A DNA stretch of 21,376 nucleotides from CAZKWG01 sp964615375 (GTDB lineage: Bacteria > Myxococcota_A > UBA796 > CAZKWG01), in contig CAZTOW010000086.1 of NCBI GenBank assembly GCA_964615375.1, forward strand, positions 1-21,376, in the 5' to 3' direction. The position numbers and the translations under genes were made by a program. Below, piece by piece: positions 7,505-14,783 of the stretch. The notes beneath the pieces were generated by a model. It saw nothing but the letters and a program-made list of their open reading frames with translations, was not told the DNA's origin and did not search any database. Every line of letters begins with the position of its first letter. Position 1 is the first letter of the stretch.

Positions 7505-9049
7505 TCAGAGCCCCTCCAGGGACATCCCGTACTTCGTGTTCAGCAGGTTGATCGACGACTTGTACGCGCCGTCGCTCCAGCCCGAGCGGTTGACGTTGTA
7601 GGCCTCGCCCACCAGCCCCACGTCCTCCCCGGCCAGGGGCTCCACCGCCCAGTCGAAGAGCTCGGCGTTGGTCAGCGAGGCGCTGCCGCGGAGCCAGTGC
7701 CAGGCGTCCGGCCAGACCTGCACGTAGGTCTTCAGCGGGGCGGGGACCTCCACGGTGTCCGGGCTGCTCACGCCGTTGCCGCTGAAGAGGTGCTCGAGCC
7801 CCTCCTTCACGGCGGCGTTGACCGCCTCGTCGCCCTCCGCGGCCAGGGACTCCCAGTACTCGGAGCACTCCAGGTTGTCGTTGTAGACGCTGCGCGTCAC
7901 GTTCCCCGCCGCCGCGTAGGGCTCCTGCGGGATCTCGATGAAGTTCAGGCAGTGCTCGGTGGTCCAGCCACGCCAGATGTTGGCGTCCGTCGAGTCGATG
8001 TCCGGGTTCGAGATGTCGGCGTACCAGTCGTCCTCCCACCACTGGGTGACGGTGACGACCTTGACCGCGGTGATGTCCTGGTAGGCGTCCTGGGCGCGGA
8101 TCTCGTCCACGATGTCGCCCGTCAGGTAGTCCAGCGCGATGGGCGGGATGGCGATGACCACCTTCGCCGCGCTGACGGTGCGGGCGCTGGTGGTGATGGT
8201 GTAGCCGCCGCCGTCGGCCCGCGCGATGGCGCTGACCGGCTCCGAGGTGAAGATCAGCGCGCCGTCGGCCTCGGCCCGCTCCTGCATCCCGTGGACGAAG
8301 GTGGACATGCCGCCCTCGGGGTAGGAGGGCGTGCAGCAGACGTCCCACTCCTCGTCGAAGTAGTCCAGGTAGCCCCGCGCGTCGAGGTCGTACTCGAAGT
8401 CCGCGCGGAAGCGGGACATGTCGCGGAGGAAGTTGTAGCCCTCCTCGCCCGCCACCGCCTTGGTGTACTCCTCGAAATTCGCGTAGGAGTCGATGTTCTC
8501 GCGCTCCTCGCCGAAGCGCAGCAGGTCGTAGAGCGCCGTCTCGGTGTCGCCGCTGGGGTCCGGCTCGATGTCGTAGAGGCCGACCAGCCCCTCCTTGGAG
8601 AAGGCCCAGCCGCCGCGGGCGTTGACCAGATCCTGCTTGAGGTTCGGCGTCTCCAGGGTGAGCCCGAGCTCCTCGGCCAGGTCCAGCAGCACCGTCTGGC
8701 CCTCCATCACCCGGCGCGCGCCGACGCCGACGCGCGGCGACTCAGGGTCTGACTCGTCGAGGGCCACGTCCTTGATGCGCCCGCCCAGCGTCGCCTCCTT
8801 CTCGAAGAGGCAGACGCCCGCGCCGAGATCGGGCGCCAGCCGGAAGGCCGTGTGCAGGCCGCCCACGCCGCCGCCGACGATGACCACCTCGCAGGAGAGG
8901 GTCTCGCCTTCACCCTCGCCTTCACCCTCGCCTTCGCCTTCGCCTTCGCCTTCGCCTTCGCCTTCGCCTTCACCCTCGCCGGAGTCCTTGTCGTCGCAGG
9001 CGGCGGGCAGGAGGAGGAGCGGGACCAGGAGCAGGGCGCGGGTGAGCAT
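7505..9049 (-). CDS. FAD-dependent amine oxidase-like lipoprotein with (GE)13 linker
   Basis: This 514-residue protein carries a lipoprotein signal (MLTRALLLVPLLLLPAAC, lipobox Cys18) and a 26-residue Gly-Glu spacer (24-49). A flavin amine oxidase/phytoene-desaturase-type fold follows. The Rossmann motif is VVIVGGGVGGLHTAFRLA (55-72), then FEKEATLGGRI, and the C-terminal FAD site is GLVGEAYN...GWSDGAYKS. Members oxidise amines, amino acids or polyenes with FAD; the substrate cannot be read here. A lipid-anchored, exported flavoprotein of this fold is less common than the cytosolic forms and probably leaves by Sec or Tat; no twin-arginine is seen. The ATG follows CCGGAGTCCCCC. It is the upstream gene of the pair with the carotenoid oxygenase. 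Confidence 0.88.
   Translation of the reverse strand: MLTRALLLVPLLLLPAACDDKDSGEGEGEGEGEGEGEGEGEGEGEGEGETLSCEVVIVGGGVGGLHTAFRLAPDLGAGVCLFEKEATLGGRIKDVALDESDPESPRVGVGARRVMEGQTVLLDLAEELGLTLETPNLKQDLVNARGGWAFSKEGLVGLYDIEPDPSGDTETALYDLLRFGEERENIDSYANFEEYTKAVAGEEGYNFLRDMSRFRADFEYDLDARGYLDYFDEEWDVCCTPSYPEGGMSTFVHGMQERAEADGALIFTSEPVSAIARADGGGYTITTSARTVSAAKVVIAIPPIALDYLTGDIVDEIRAQDAYQDITAVKVVTVTQWWEDDWYADISNPDIDSTDANIWRGWTTEHCLNFIEIPQEPYAAAGNVTRSVYNDNLECSEYWESLAAEGDEAVNAAVKEGLEHLFSGNGVSSPDTVEVPAPLKTYVQVWPDAWHWLRGSASLTNAELFDWAVEPLAGEDVGLVGEAYNVNRSGWSDGAYKSSINLLNTKYGMSLEGL
8903..8980 (-). repeat. Hexanucleotide microsatellite encoding (Gly-Glu)13
   Basis: Thirteen consecutive six-base units (GGC/GGT with GAA/GAG on the minus strand) lie directly after the signal peptide and DDKDS. 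The codons vary between units (ttcgcc, ctcgcc, ttcacc on the plus strand). This suggests selection on the protein pattern as well as slippage. The tract has the same design as the one at 4503-4571, in an unrelated protein. Confidence 0.92.
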
Positions 9050-9148
9050 GGGGGACTCCGGCTTGGGGGTTGAGCTGTCCTATCGCGCGCGCGCGCGTCG
9101 CGCTGGGCGCCCGCGCGTGTCGGCTCCCTGTCGGTTAGGGCGGCGCCG

Positions 9149-10057
9149 ATGCTGCGGTCCCCGTCCGGCCTCCCGATGACCCCCGAGCCCGCGACGGCGG
9201 CCCAGGAGACCCGCAAGGGACTGCTCTACGGCTTCGCGGCCTACGGCTTCTGGGGCGTCATCCCCGTCTACTGGCGGATGCTGGGGCACGTCGATCCGGT
9301 CGAGGTGCTCGCCCACCGCATGGTCTGGGGGCTGGTCGCGCTGCTGGGGCTCTCCGCCGTCCTGGGGGCGGGCCCGGACCTGCGCGCGGCGCTGCGGGAT
9401 CGCCGGACCCTCCTCACCCTCGCCGGCACGGGCGCGCTCCTGGCCGCCAACTGGGGCGTCTTCGTCTACGCGGTCGGCTCGGGGCACCTCCTGGAGGCGA
9501 GCCTGGGCTACTTCATCAACCCGCTCCTCAGCGTGCTCCTGGGCGCGCTGGTCCTGGGGGAGCGCCTGGGTCGGTCGCGCCAGATCGCGCTCGGGCTGGC
9601 GACCGTGGGCGTGGGCCTGCGGGCCTGGAGCACGGGGGGCCTGCCCTGGATCTCGCTCGCGCTCGCCGTCACCTTCGGCGTCTACGGCCTGCTCCGCAAG
9701 ACCGCGCGCGTGCCCGCCCTGGCCGGCAGCACCCTGGAGACCGGGATCGTGGCCCCGCTGGGTCTGGCCTTCCTCGCCCATCGAGCGATGGAGGGCCAGG
9801 GGGCCCTCGGTCACGCCACCCAGGAGACGCAGCTCCTGCTCCTCGGGACGGGGCTGATCACCGTGCTCCCCCTGGTCTGGTTCAGCGCCGCGGCCCGGCG
9901 TCTGCCGCTGAGCACGGTGGGCTTCCTGCAATACATCGCGCCGACCCTGCAATTCTTCAGCGCGGTGCTGTGGTGGGGTGAGCCCTTCGCCCCTCGCGAT
10001 CTGGGCGCCTTCCTCTGCATCTGGGCGGGCCTCGCCATCTTCGCCGTCGCGCGGTGA
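9149..10057 (+). CDS. rarD: RarD-type EamA-family transporter
   Basis: This 302-residue inner-membrane protein of the drug/metabolite transporter superfamily has about ten hydrophobic segments. The opening KGLLYGFAAYGFWGVIPVYWRML, with HR.VWG shortly after, is characteristic of RarD. GFLQYIAPTLQFFSAVLWWGEPF near the C-terminus matches the same family. E. coli RarD was linked to chloramphenicol sensitivity, but the substrate of the family is not settled. The ATG at 9149 has AGGGCGG upstream. An internal ATG at 9176 (MTPEPATAAQ) is an alternative start with a poorer ribosome site. It is transcribed divergently from the flavin oxidase gene and ends 27 bases before a strong hairpin. Confidence 0.92.
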   Translation: MLRSPSGLPMTPEPATAAQETRKGLLYGFAAYGFWGVIPVYWRMLGHVDPVEVLAHRMVWGLVALLGLSAVLGAGPDLRAALRDRRTLLTLAGTGALLAANWGVFVYAVGSGHLLEASLGYFINPLLSVLLGALVLGERLGRSRQIALGLATVGVGLRAWSTGGLPWISLALAVTFGVYGLLRKTARVPALAGSTLETGIVAPLGLAFLAHRAMEGQGALGHATQETQLLLLGTGLITVLPLVWFSAAARRLPLSTVGFLQYIAPTLQFFSAVLWWGEPFAPRDLGAFLCIWAGLAIFAVAR

Positions 10058-10084
10058 GGTTCGTCGTCGACGCTGACAGGTGTC

Positions 10085-10112
10085 GGACCTCCGTCAGGGG
10101 TGACGGAGGTCC
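10085..10112 (+). terminator. Perfect 12-bp hairpin downstream of rarD
   Basis: GGACCTCCGTCA (10085-10096) and TGACGGAGGTCC (10101-10112) are exact reverse complements around a GGGG loop. The hairpin begins 27 bases after the rarD stop, so it is well placed as a terminator or 3'-end stabiliser. No T-run follows, so a Rho-independent role is uncertain. An operator for the downstream lipoprotein gene is the alternative. Confidence 0.6.
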
Positions 10113-10142
10113 AAGTACTTGAGATCCTTGGGGAACGATCCT

Positions 10143-10187
10143 TGCTCCTGAGGGCAGGCGTCCGCTGGACCCCAACCCTCAGGAGTA
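10143..10187 (+). promoter_or_regulatory. Hairpin that sequesters the ribosome-binding site
   Basis: CTCCTGAGGG (10145-10154) pairs perfectly with CCCTCAGGAG (10176-10185) across a 21-base loop. A G-U and a U-A pair (10143-10144 with 10186-10187) can extend the stem. The AGGAG at 10181-10185 is the Shine-Dalgarno sequence of the lipoprotein starting at 10192, so the stem masks it. This arrangement suits an RNA thermometer, a protein- or ligand-controlled switch, or coupling to a leader event. Confidence 0.6.
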
Positions 10188-10191
10188 CCTC

Positions 10192-11088
10192 ATGCTTCGA
10201 CCCGTCTCCGCCCTCGCCCTCGCGCTCACCCTCTCGGCCTGCGGAGCGCTCGCGGGCGCGCGCCAGGCCTCTGAAGATCGCGCCTTCGCCAACGCCTACC
10301 GCGCCACCTTCCGCGAGAGCGAGCTGTGCGCGAGCTCCTTCAAGTACGACTGGTGGTGTCCGGTCGCGCAGTACCCGGGCGGCGGGCTGACCTTGCCGAC
10401 GGAGACCACCTCCTACCTTGGGATCTCAGCCTTCGTCGGCAAGGATCAGGCTGCCCACGACGCGTTCCTGGAGCAGACCTCCCTCAGCGTGCTCCACCTG
10501 GGGCCGAAGGGTGGGGCCGTGGCGATCATGGAGTCGGAGGACGGCGCCGAGCGCGAGGTCTGGGTGCGCGCCTACCTCAGCGCCATCCGCGCGTTGAAGG
10601 GGCGCACCGAGCGGGTGCTCCTGGACGATGAGCTGGCGCGGAGCGTCGAGACGGACCGCGAGGCTCGCGCGCTGAACCCGCTGGTGTTGACCACGCTCGA
10701 GGGGCGCTGGACGGGCACCTTCCCCGCGCGGATCTGGGAGAGCGAGGGGGAGCCCTGGGGTGAGGCCTACGTCGTGCTGGAGGAGGGAGCCAACGGCGTC
10801 CTCATCTCCGTCTTCCCGCGGGTCGCGCAGGTCGTGCTGCCCATGGGCGAGGGCGACCACTTCGAGGAGCACGAGGTGAAGATCGCCCGAGGGGCGCTGG
10901 GGCGACGCCTGGAGGGCGCGAGCCGGATCACGCGCACCCGCTCCCAGACCCCCGCCGCCCGGAACCTCGTCCAGGCCCAGGGAAAGCACAGCCCCGCGCC
11001 CCACGGCGCCACGAAGGCGAGCGGGGGCGGCAAGAAGGGGGGCACCGCGGGGAAGGGCGGGAAAAGTGGCGGCGCAAAGAAGCGTTGA
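10192..11088 (+). CDS. Unrecognised lipoprotein with Lys/Gly-rich C-terminal tail
   Basis: I do not recognise the family of this 298-residue protein. It has a clear lipoprotein signal (MLRPVSALALALTLSAC, lipobox Cys17) and a globular middle of mixed helix and strand (for example LCASSFKYDWWCPVAQYPGGG, with two Cys that could form a disulfide, and LEGRWTGTFPARIWESEGEPWGEAYVVLEEG). After about residue 245 it becomes a basic, low-complexity tail rich in Lys, Gly, Ser and Ala, ending GGAKKR. Such a tail could bind nucleic acid, LPS or peptidoglycan; that is inference. The ATG follows AGGAG, which is inside the hairpin at 10143-10187. The gene converges on yggL, with nine bases between the two stop codons. 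Confidence 0.85.
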   Translation: MLRPVSALALALTLSACGALAGARQASEDRAFANAYRATFRESELCASSFKYDWWCPVAQYPGGGLTLPTETTSYLGISAFVGKDQAAHDAFLEQTSLSVLHLGPKGGAVAIMESEDGAEREVWVRAYLSAIRALKGRTERVLLDDELARSVETDREARALNPLVLTTLEGRWTGTFPARIWESEGEPWGEAYVVLEEGANGVLISVFPRVAQVVLPMGEGDHFEEHEVKIARGALGRRLEGASRITRTRSQTPAARNLVQAQGKHSPAPHGATKASGGGKKGGTAGKGGKSGGAKKR

Positions 11089-11097
11089 GCGCCGGCT

Positions 11098-11457
11098 CTA
11101 GCCCAGGCGCTCCAGGCGCCCCGTGTCCCAGTCCCAGGTCTGGTACCAGGCGTCCAGCAGCGGGCTGGCCTCCACCTTCGCGAAGCGGCCGTCGGCCTCC
11201 AGCCAGGCCACCACGGCCGCGCGCTCCTCGCCGCTCACCGAGCCGGTGCCGGCGCGGGTGACGAAGAAGTGCCACAGCTCGCCGTTGCCGCCGCCGCCCA
11301 CCGCCAGATCGCGGGCCTCGATGGCCTCGCCGATGAAGCGGTCGATGGCGTCCTCCAGCTGGTCCTCGACCAGCCCCGCCTTCGTGGTGAGCCTCAGCTC
11401 GAAGCCCAGCTCGGCGAACTCCCCGAGACGCAGCTTCTTCCGCAGTCGCTTCCGCAT
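11098..11457 (-). CDS. yggL: YggL family (DUF469) 50S ribosome-binding protein
   Basis: This 119-residue protein matches the YggL/DUF469 family. It has the basic opening RKRLRKKLRLGEFAELGFEL, a central FI..AIEARDLAVGGGG segment, a conserved G.VS..ER..V..WL stretch and a C-terminal S.LLDAWY. E. coli YggL binds the large ribosomal subunit and is thought to act in assembly or function of the 50S. The ATG at 11455-11457 follows AAAGGAGCGGAAC, a strong ribosome site. It lies 24 bases after dapB on the same strand and may be the last gene of the dap operon. It is slightly longer than the E. coli protein at the C-terminus (YQTWDWDTGRLERLG). Confidence 0.88.
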   Translation of the reverse strand: MRKRLRKKLRLGEFAELGFELRLTTKAGLVEDQLEDAIDRFIGEAIEARDLAVGGGGNGELWHFFVTRAGTGSVSGEERAAVVAWLEADGRFAKVEASPLLDAWYQTWDWDTGRLERLG

Positions 11458-11481
11458 GTTCCGCTCCTTTGACTAGATAGA

Positions 11482-12078
11482 TTAGCCTCGCTGGAGGCCG
11501 GGTGGGCTGCTGGCCAGGCGCTCGGCCCAGCGCAGCGCGCCGATGGCGAAGACCTCGCGGCGCGTGGCGATGTGCTTGAGCTCCAGGCGCTCGCCGGGGC
11601 CCGCCAGCCAGAGGGTGTGCTCGCCCACGGTGTCGCCGATGCGCAGGCTGTGGGCGGGGATCTCGCGACCCACGGCCTCGATCATGCGCTTCGCCGTGCC
11701 GCTGGGGGCGTCGCGCTTGGCGGCGTGGTGGGCCTCGACCAGCTCCAGGTGCCAGCCGGGCAGGCGGGCCACGGCCTCGCGGATGAGGTCCAGGAGCACG
11801 GGCACGCCGGCCGAGAAGTTGGGGACCACCGCCACCGGGGCGCGCCGGGCGTAGGCCGAGAGGTCGGGGAGCTCGCCCGTGGTGCCCACCAGCAGGGGCT
11901 GGCCCGAGAGCCGGGGCAGCAGGCCGCGCAGGCCGTCGGGCGTGGAGACGTCGATGACCACGTCGCAGGCGGGCACGGGGCCCTCGCGCCCGACGGGGCC
12001 GGCGTAGGCGTCCCCCGCCTCGGCGACGATGAGCCGACCCAGCCGGCCGGTGGCGCCGTGGACCGCGACCCGGATCAA
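11482..12078 (-). CDS. dapB: 4-hydroxy-tetrahydrodipicolinate reductase, compact form
   Basis: DapB reduces the DapA product with NAD(P)H in lysine/diaminopimelate synthesis. Diagnostic motifs are present: GATGRLG (8-14) for dinucleotide binding, DVVIDVSTPDG (39-49), VGTTG (64-68), PNFSAGV (86-92), the catalytic EAHHAAKRDAPSGTA (115-129, with H117, H118 and K121) and a C-terminal VGEHT...PPGLQ. At 198 residues it is much shorter than E. coli DapB (273). Most of the loss is between VGRE and DVVIDV, so the Rossmann domain lacks roughly 30 residues. The start is a TTG at 12076-12078 overlapping the dapA stop as TTGA, which implies re-initiation after dapA. All catalytic-domain motifs are kept, so it is probably functional. 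Confidence 0.9.
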   Translation of the reverse strand: MIRVAVHGATGRLGRLIVAEAGDAYAGPVGREGPVPACDVVIDVSTPDGLRGLLPRLSGQPLLVGTTGELPDLSAYARRAPVAVVPNFSAGVPVLLDLIREAVARLPGWHLELVEAHHAAKRDAPSGTAKRMIEAVGREIPAHSLRIGDTVGEHTLWLAGPGERLELKHIATRREVFAIGALRWAERLASSPPGLQRG

Positions 12079-12947
12079 CCGAGCCCCTCGAACATGCTGG
12101 CGGGGGGCAGGCGGGTGGGGGCCAGCGGCAGGCGGAGCTCGTTCTCGCAGAGGCCCATGGCGGCCATGGCCGCCTTGCAGGGCACCGGGCTGGTCTCGGC
12201 GAACAGGTAGCGGATCAGCGGGAAGAGCTGGTCGTTGAGCGCGCGGGCCTGGGCCAGGTCGCCCGAGCGCGCCGCCTCGCAGAGCTGCACGGTGAGCGCG
12301 GGGGCGATGTTGGAGACCACCGAGATCACGCCCGCGGCGCCGTAGCTGACCAGCGGGGCGAAGGTGAAGTCGTCCCCGGAGAGCACGGCGCCCGGGTTCT
12401 GGAGCATGAGCTCTACGCCATAAGCCACGTCGCCCGTGGCCTCCTTGACGCCGACGACGCCGGGCATGTGGCAGAGCTCGGCGAGCTGGCTCACCGGGAG
12501 GCGCTGCGCGGTGCGGCCGGGGACGTGGTACAGCACCACCGGCAGCCCGGCGTCGGCCAGCGCCGCGACGTGGCCCTTCAGCCCGGCCGGCGTGGGCTTG
12601 TTGTAGTAGGGCAGCACCACCAGCCCGCCGTCCGCGCCCAGCGCGCGCGCCGCCGCCAGGTTCTCCACCGTCTTCTTCGTGCTGTTGGACCCGCAGCCCG
12701 CCAGCACCGGGACCCGCCCGTGGGCGACCTCCACCGCGGCGCGCACGAGCGCGGCCCACTCCTCCTCCGTGAGCGTGGGCGTCTCTCCCGTGGTCCCGCA
12801 GGGCACCAGCCCGGCGATCCCGGCGTCCAGCTGCCGCTCGCAGAGGTCGCGGAAGGTGTGCAGGTCCACCTCGCCGTCCTTGAACGGGGTGACCAGCGCG
12901 GTGTGAACGCCGGTGAGGCGCTCCGCCGTCAACGTCTCGACCTTCAT
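12075..12947 (-). CDS. dapA: 4-hydroxy-tetrahydrodipicolinate synthase
   Basis: DapA condenses pyruvate with aspartate semialdehyde in the first committed step to diaminopimelate and lysine. This 290-residue TIM-barrel protein has T52-T53 in GTTGE, Y114-Y115 in LPYYNKPTPAG, catalytic Y140 and R145 in YHVPGRT, and Schiff-base lysine K168 in GVKEATGD. The usual Asn after the catalytic Tyr is His here, a small departure. The ATG at 12945-12947 has AGGAGATCCC, which overlaps the stop codon region of the outer-membrane gene upstream. It overlaps dapB by four bases. The order OMP-dapA-dapB-yggL on one strand indicates co-transcription. Confidence 0.96.
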   Translation of the reverse strand: MKVETLTAERLTGVHTALVTPFKDGEVDLHTFRDLCERQLDAGIAGLVPCGTTGETPTLTEEEWAALVRAAVEVAHGRVPVLAGCGSNSTKKTVENLAAARALGADGGLVVLPYYNKPTPAGLKGHVAALADAGLPVVLYHVPGRTAQRLPVSQLAELCHMPGVVGVKEATGDVAYGVELMLQNPGAVLSGDDFTFAPLVSYGAAGVISVVSNIAPALTVQLCEAARSGDLAQARALNDQLFPLIRYLFAETSPVPCKAAMAAMGLCENELRLPLAPTRLPPASMFEGLG

Positions 12948-12955
12948 GGGATCTC

Positions 12956-14341
12956 CTAGAACTTCGCCGTGCCCATCAGCCGCACGCCGAAGGCCGTCGC
13001 GTCGAAGCCGCCGCCCAGATCCTCGTCCTCGAAGGTGCTGAAGACCTTGCCGGGCAGGAGCATGCCGGCGGTCCCGTCGAGCGAGAAGAACTCGAAGGGC
13101 TGATAGTGCGCGTCCAGGTTGAATTCCAGCCCGTAGCCGAGCTCGGTGTCGTCCTCCGAGTCCTTGTCGCGCCGGGCCGTGCGCGCGGCCAGCAGGGACA
13201 GGTCCAGCTCCAGCTTCTCCGTCGCCATGATCCCCGCCCAGGGCCGGGCGAAGATGGCGTTGGAGAAGCCGTCCGAGGTGAGCATGGCGTCGTAGTTCCG
13301 CCCCTCGTTCGTGGCGTTGGCCGTGCCCGCCTCCAGCGTGGGCAGGGGCTCCTCGAAGAGGAAGAGCGAGCGGTTCCAGTCCGGGTCGAAGGTGAAGGTG
13401 TGCAGCTTGTCGTCGGTCAGATCCTGGTCGCCGCCGGCGAAGCCGATGTCCGCCCCGAAGCGGTACCGGCTCACCGGCACCTTCGCCGAGAGCGCGCCGC
13501 CGAAGCTGCTCACCGAGATGTCGTTCTCGCCCGTGTCCAGGTCGCCCGAGCCGATGACGGTGGCGAACTCGAGCTCGATCTCCCCGGCGCCGAGCGTGGA
13601 GTACGCCCAGATGTCGCCGATGAAGGCCGAGAACTTCGTGTCTTCCGCCGTGTTGTTCATCCAGCGGAAGGTGTTGTAGGTCCCGATCCCGGCGCTCTCG
13701 GTCTCGTAGAGCACCCCGCCCACCAGCCCGGAGAAGTCGTCCGACTGGTTGACGTAGCCCTCGAAGGGGACCTCATAGGCGCCGATCAGGTAGACCGGGC
13801 CCACCTTGCTGGTGATCTGCAGCCGGTCGGAGGTGTCGCCGTACTCGCTGAGCGGGTCGTTGCCGGCGTTCCACACCAGGCCAGAGCCCCACTGCACCGG
13901 GACGCGCCCGAAGCGGATGCGGCCGATGCCCGTGTCCAGCTCACCCCAGGCGCGCGTGACCTGGATGTTCTGCAGGGTGGCGCCGCCCTCCTCGGTGGTC
14001 GGCGGCTGCACGACCTGGGACCAGGCCGTCGCCGTGTCGTCGCCCGTGATCGGGTCGGTGGTCAGCGCGCTGTCCCCCCAGCTCACGTAGGGCAGCAGGT
14101 CCAGCTGGGTGTGGATGGAGACGTGCTCGCTCAGGTGCCAGGCGGGCTCCAGCCGCAGCCGGCTGTCCCACCCGAACGCGCTGCCCTCGGCGTAGGCGTT
14201 CGTGTCGGAGAGCGAGAGCGAGTCGAAGTAGCGCGCGCGGCTGCGGAAGTGGCCGTCCCACACCACCTCGGTGGCGGACGCGGCGGTCGGGGCGAGCGCG
14301 AGGAGGAGGAGAGCGATCGGGCCCGACAGAAAGCGGCTCAC
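12956..14341 (-). CDS. Outer-membrane beta-barrel (porin-like) protein
   Basis: This 461-residue protein has a classical signal peptide (SGPIALLLLALAPTAASA, cleavage before TEVVW). A body rich in alternating beta strands follows, with aromatic girdles (for example WDSRLRLEPAWHLSEHVSIHTQLDLLPYVSW), and the chain ends in Phe (RLMGTAKF), the usual outer-membrane insertion signal. TRAWGELDTGIGRIRFGRVPVQWGSGL resembles strands of alginate-export or porin-like barrels. I cannot name the substrate. The start is a GTG at 14339-14341 without a good ribosome site; no better start precedes the signal peptide. dapA begins eight bases after its stop, which is an unusual partner for a barrel. Confidence 0.85.
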   Translation of the reverse strand: MSRFLSGPIALLLLALAPTAASATEVVWDGHFRSRARYFDSLSLSDTNAYAEGSAFGWDSRLRLEPAWHLSEHVSIHTQLDLLPYVSWGDSALTTDPITGDDTATAWSQVVQPPTTEEGGATLQNIQVTRAWGELDTGIGRIRFGRVPVQWGSGLVWNAGNDPLSEYGDTSDRLQITSKVGPVYLIGAYEVPFEGYVNQSDDFSGLVGGVLYETESAGIGTYNTFRWMNNTAEDTKFSAFIGDIWAYSTLGAGEIELEFATVIGSGDLDTGENDISVSSFGGALSAKVPVSRYRFGADIGFAGGDQDLTDDKLHTFTFDPDWNRSLFLFEEPLPTLEAGTANATNEGRNYDAMLTSDGFSNAIFARPWAGIMATEKLELDLSLLAARTARRDKDSEDDTELGYGLEFNLDAHYQPFEFFSLDGTAGMLLPGKVFSTFEDEDLGGGFDATAFGVRLMGTAKF

Positions 14342-14469
14342 GGGGGTGCCTGCGGTGCGAAAGGGATCGCTGACCTAGCACGCGGGGATCCTGAGCGTCA
14401 AATTGCCCGAGCCTCCCACCGGGACACGGAGTGCGCTATGATCCGCCCGCACCAGGGAGGTCGAGGCGG

Positions 14470-14715
14470 ATGCTGCGGTTCCTCAAGCGCGTCTGGCGGG
14501 GGTGGAAGAGCTTCGCCCACGGCCTCATCAAGGCGCAGAGCTGGCTGCTCATGGCCTTCGCCTACGTCGTTGCGCTGGCGCCGGTCGCGCTGGTCTTCAA
14601 GATCAGCCGCCCGGATCCGCTGGACGAGAAGCCCGCGGATCCGAAGGCCAGCACCTACGCGGGGCCCGTGCGCGCGCGCCTGCAGGACATCCGCAGCGCG
14701 CAGCGCCCCTGGTAG
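14470..14715 (+). CDS. Small membrane protein of DUF5989-associated type
   Basis: This 81-residue protein has a basic amphipathic N-terminus (MLRFLKRVWRGWKSFAHGLIKAQ), one hydrophobic segment (WLLMAFAYVVALAPVALVFK) and a hydrophilic tail ending QDIRSAQRPW. I recall similar small proteins next to DUF5989, SxtJ and carbamoyltransferase genes in glycan or natural-product clusters. Here a DUF5989 gene converges on it 64 bases away, which supports the link. The ATG at 14470 follows GGAGG and GAGGCGG. A GTG at 14431 in the same frame would add 13 non-membrane residues and is less likely. Function unknown. Confidence 0.72.
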   Translation: MLRFLKRVWRGWKSFAHGLIKAQSWLLMAFAYVVALAPVALVFKISRPDPLDEKPADPKASTYAGPVRARLQDIRSAQRPW

Positions 14716-14740
14716 CGCGACGAGGCCGAGCTCCAGCCCG

Positions 14741-14783
14741 GGGGGCAGAGCCCCCGCGAGGCCGCGCTGAGCCCGGGGCTCAG
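14741..14783. terminator. Paired hairpins between convergent genes
   Basis: GGGGGC (14741-14746) pairs with GCCCCC (14750-14755) around AGA. CTGAGCCC (14767-14774) pairs with GGGCTCAG (14776-14783) around one base, and includes the DUF5989 stop codon. The position between two convergent genes suits a bidirectional terminator. Neither strand has a T-run, so efficiency is uncertain. Confidence 0.5.

Noticed and set aside
7455..8348. Upstream extension of the carotenoid oxygenase frame
   Set aside because: It overlaps the flavin oxidase gene in another frame and has shadow composition; the oxygenase domain begins after 7454.
9084..9097. (CG)7 run as a functional Z-DNA element
   Set aside because: Such runs are common in GC-rich DNA and nothing else marks it as functional.
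9080..9952. 290-residue minus-strand frame
   Set aside because: It is a shadow of rarD on the opposite strand, with low-complexity Arg/Gln/Pro content and no domain.
12079..12759. Upstream extension of the dapB frame
   Set aside because: It is the dapA gene read in another frame; the TTGA overlap gives a natural dapB start.
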